Shown: positions 62,604-64,000 of the stretch, piece by piece
Position numbering within the stretch: the stretch's first letter is position 1
Layout of the letters: each line of letters begins with the position of its first letter
From: Pseudaminobacter soli (ex Li et al. 2025)
GTDB taxonomy: Bacteria > Pseudomonadota > Alphaproteobacteria > Rhizobiales > Rhizobiaceae
Direction of reading: 5' to 3'
DNA: 64,000 bases
Assembly (NCBI RefSeq): GCF_029892515.1
Contig: NZ_JARXVF010000001.1
Coordinates: forward strand, 496,001-560,000
Position numbers and translations under genes: made by a program
The notes under the pieces: generated by a model
Database searches by the model: none
What the model saw: the letters and a program-made list of their open reading frames with translations, nothing else
Told to the model about the DNA's origin: nothing

Positions 62604-64000
62604 TCAGTTGGTGACGTAGAGCTGCGAGATCGAGAAGGCGATATCCTTGAAGGCCGCCTTGAGCTGATCCTGGGTCTTGGTCAGATAGTAGTTCGAGGGC
62701 GTGGTCGCGCACTTGCTATAGAGATCGCGGTTCGCAGTCGTATCAGCGCTGGCCCCAAGAAGCACCGTGAACACGCGCACACCCTTGGCCTTCAAGGCGG
62801 AGCACATCGTCTGGGTCATGGTGTTGACGTTCTTGAGGGCTGTGGCGCGGACGTTGGAGCCCATGCGACCGTCGGCAAGATAATTGTATGCGCCATAGTC
62901 GGACTTGTTGAATGTCCCGCCCTGCCCGAAGACGTTGTTTTCGCCGTCGGTGAAGACCACGGCGACCTTGGTCGTACCGTCCGAGTCGAACGGGTCACCC
63001 TGAGAGAACGGCTCTGTCGGAGACAATACCCTGTACCCCCAGGAAATCCCTTCGGCCACGTTTGTCCCCGAGCCGTTCCAATAGGTCATCTTGTCGATTT
63101 CAGCCTTCAGCTTGTTGAGATCATCCGTGAGCGGCATGATCGGCGTTGCGCAAGCATAGTTCGGCCCCGAGGTGAGCGGGGCGACCTCGTTAATCTTGCC
63201 GGTTTTCGCGTTGGCGGCAGTGTATTTGGCCAAATTCCTTTGGGTGGACTGAAACGCCGCGTCGGTCGTTTTCGAACTGGCCAGTTCCTGGTCGGTCTTG
63301 GGCATGCCCGCCACGAGGTCCGCGAGATAAGAATTGTTGAACTGGTAGTTTTTGCTCGCATCGTCGGCGTTGCGCGCGGTGGCGGGATCGCCCGGTTCGT
63401 CCGGCGCGAAATAGGGAACGAACAACGTTTCGGGCCTTTGCGGATCGGGCGGAGTATCATTCAGCCCCGGTGAGTTTGCCATGTCGACCGATCCATCCGC
63501 ATTGAACTTGATCGGGCGCGCTTCCACACAGCCCTTCCAGGCTACGCCCAGGTTATTGAAAAGCTTGATGTGGCCGGTGCGATTCTTGTTGGCATCAGGG
63601 TCAAAGTTCTTGCCGTTCAGACCTTTGTCGGTGTCCGGGATGCTCGTTCTCAGGTCGACCCATGAGTCACTATAAAAGCCGGCCGCCTTAATGTTAACCG
63701 CCGTCACGAAGGGAACCAAAGCCGCGCGTATTACGCGCTCAGGCCGCTGCGCCTTCACAGTCGCCAGCGTGTCGATGAGGCTCTTGGCGCTGTCACGCAG
63801 CGCCTGCATGTTGGAAGCCCCCATCGAGCCGGTATTGTCCAGCACCAGGGCGACCTCCAGCCGGGCCGTCGATTCATAGGCGCTTGCATTGACGACAAGG
63901 TGGGCGCTCTTCCCGAACAGGAAGCCGAAATTCAAAGCCACGTCGGCCTCCGCCGTGGCTGCGGTCTTGACCGAATTGACCCCTTCTTGCACGTTCAACC
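62604..64000 (-). CDS. TadG-like pilus assembly protein with von Willebrand A domain, 5' end outside window
   Basis: At least 464 residues visible, open to the window edge, so the ATG near 63998 is not necessarily the start. The vWA domain begins RLEVALVLDNTGSMGASNMQALRDSAKSLIDTL, with the MIDAS variant D-x-T-G-S, and a second part VAVVFTDGENNVFG. The long insertion between them (about 130-330) is typical of rhizobial TadE/TadG-like proteins. The missing N terminus should hold the membrane helix and TadE-like segment. Ends LYVTN. No tad operon is seen in the window, so its role in Flp pili is inferred. Confidence 0.82.
   Translation of the reverse strand, partial: LNVQEGVNSVKTAATAEADVALNFGFLFGKSAHLVVNASAYESTARLEVALVLDNTGSMGASNMQALRDSAKSLIDTLATVKAQRPERVIRAALVPFVTAVNIKAAGFYSDSWVDLRTSIPDTDKGLNGKNFDPDANKNRTGHIKLFNNLGVAWKGCVEARPIKFNADGSVDMANSPGLNDTPPDPQRPETLFVPYFAPDEPGDPATARNADDASKNYQFNNSYLADLVAGMPKTDQELASSKTTDAAFQSTQRNLAKYTAANAKTGKINEVAPLTSGPNYACATPIMPLTDDLNKLKAEIDKMTYWNGSGTNVAEGISWGYRVLSPTEPFSQGDPFDSDGTTKVAVVFTDGENNVFGQGGTFNKSDYGAYNYLADGRMGSNVRATALKNVNTMTQTMCSALKAKGVRVFTVLLGASADTTANRDLYSKCATTPSNYYLTKTQDQLKAAFKDIAFSISQLYVTN

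Noticed and set aside
1-64000. CRISPR arrays, rRNA genes, transposases, phage structural genes
   Set aside because: Looked for across the window; none seen.

Overview
The window reads as chromosomal DNA of an alphaproteobacterium of the order Hyphomicrobiales (rhizobia; most like Phyllobacteriaceae such as Mesorhizobium or Aminobacter). The evidence is a high-G+C, densely packed core gene set with rhizobial hallmarks: a complete aapJQMP general amino-acid permease next to metC, HdaA, bacterial homologues of the mitochondrial complex I subunits NDUFS4 and NDUFS6, an Omp25/31-type porin, an rhizobial-type short flagellin, and rhizobial dispersed palindromic repeats. The species assignment is inference.

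Layout. 1-3.7 kb: ppk-ppx (polyphosphate), minus strand, ppx cut by the window edge. 3.8-5.3 kb: zinc-finger NDUFS6-like protein and an FAD monooxygenase. 5.4-11.2 kb: aapJQMP operon divergent from metC. 11.3-12.9 kb: a glutamate-receptor-like channel protein, tRNA-Pro, an NDUFS4 homologue, tRNA-Arg. 13.0-15.05 kb: a block flanked by a 20/21-nt duplication of the tRNA-Arg 3' end, holding an AT-rich stretch and a flagellin gene with an early frameshift. 15.3-20.8 kb: ABM-like protein, hdaA, AI-2E-type permease, CDP-alcohol phosphatidyltransferase, purMN, SixA-like phosphatase. 20.8-31 kb: accessory metabolism (CDF transporter with an altered metal site, LysR/GST pair, molybdopterin oxidoreductase, ArsR/SRPBCC, GFA protein, ABC-F, DinB, GST, ndk). 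31-36.3 kb: YbaY/META protein and the SDR-uvrC-pgsA-moaD-moaE operon. 36.7-43.6 kb: porin, GST, RNase T2, rlmJ, holC, a nuclease-family protein and several unknowns. 43.9-53.4 kb: pepA divergent from the envelope/maturation run lptF-lptG-lptD-surA-pdxA-rsmA. 53.6-60.3 kb: gmk, yicC, mltG and the fatty-acid cluster fabF-acpP-fabG-fabD, minus strand. 60.6-64 kb: an LTA-synthase-like phosphoglycerol transferase with a Pho-box-like repeat in front of it, then a TadG/vWA pilus protein cut by the right edge.

Most of the window is core housekeeping: envelope building (LPS export by LptFGD, periplasmic chaperone SurA, peptidoglycan terminator MltG, type II fatty acid synthesis), nucleotide synthesis (purMN, gmk, ndk), replication control (hdaA, holC), repair (uvrC) and molybdopterin synthesis (moaDE), which would serve the local molybdopterin enzyme. 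The most unusual signals are the tRNA-Arg repeat flanking the flagellin block, the two-TM ionotropic-receptor-like protein, the three 11-nt-spaced Pho half-sites before the phosphoglycerol transferase, a triple hairpin array with an exact 55-nt period after fabF, and a CDF transporter lacking both histidines of its transport site.
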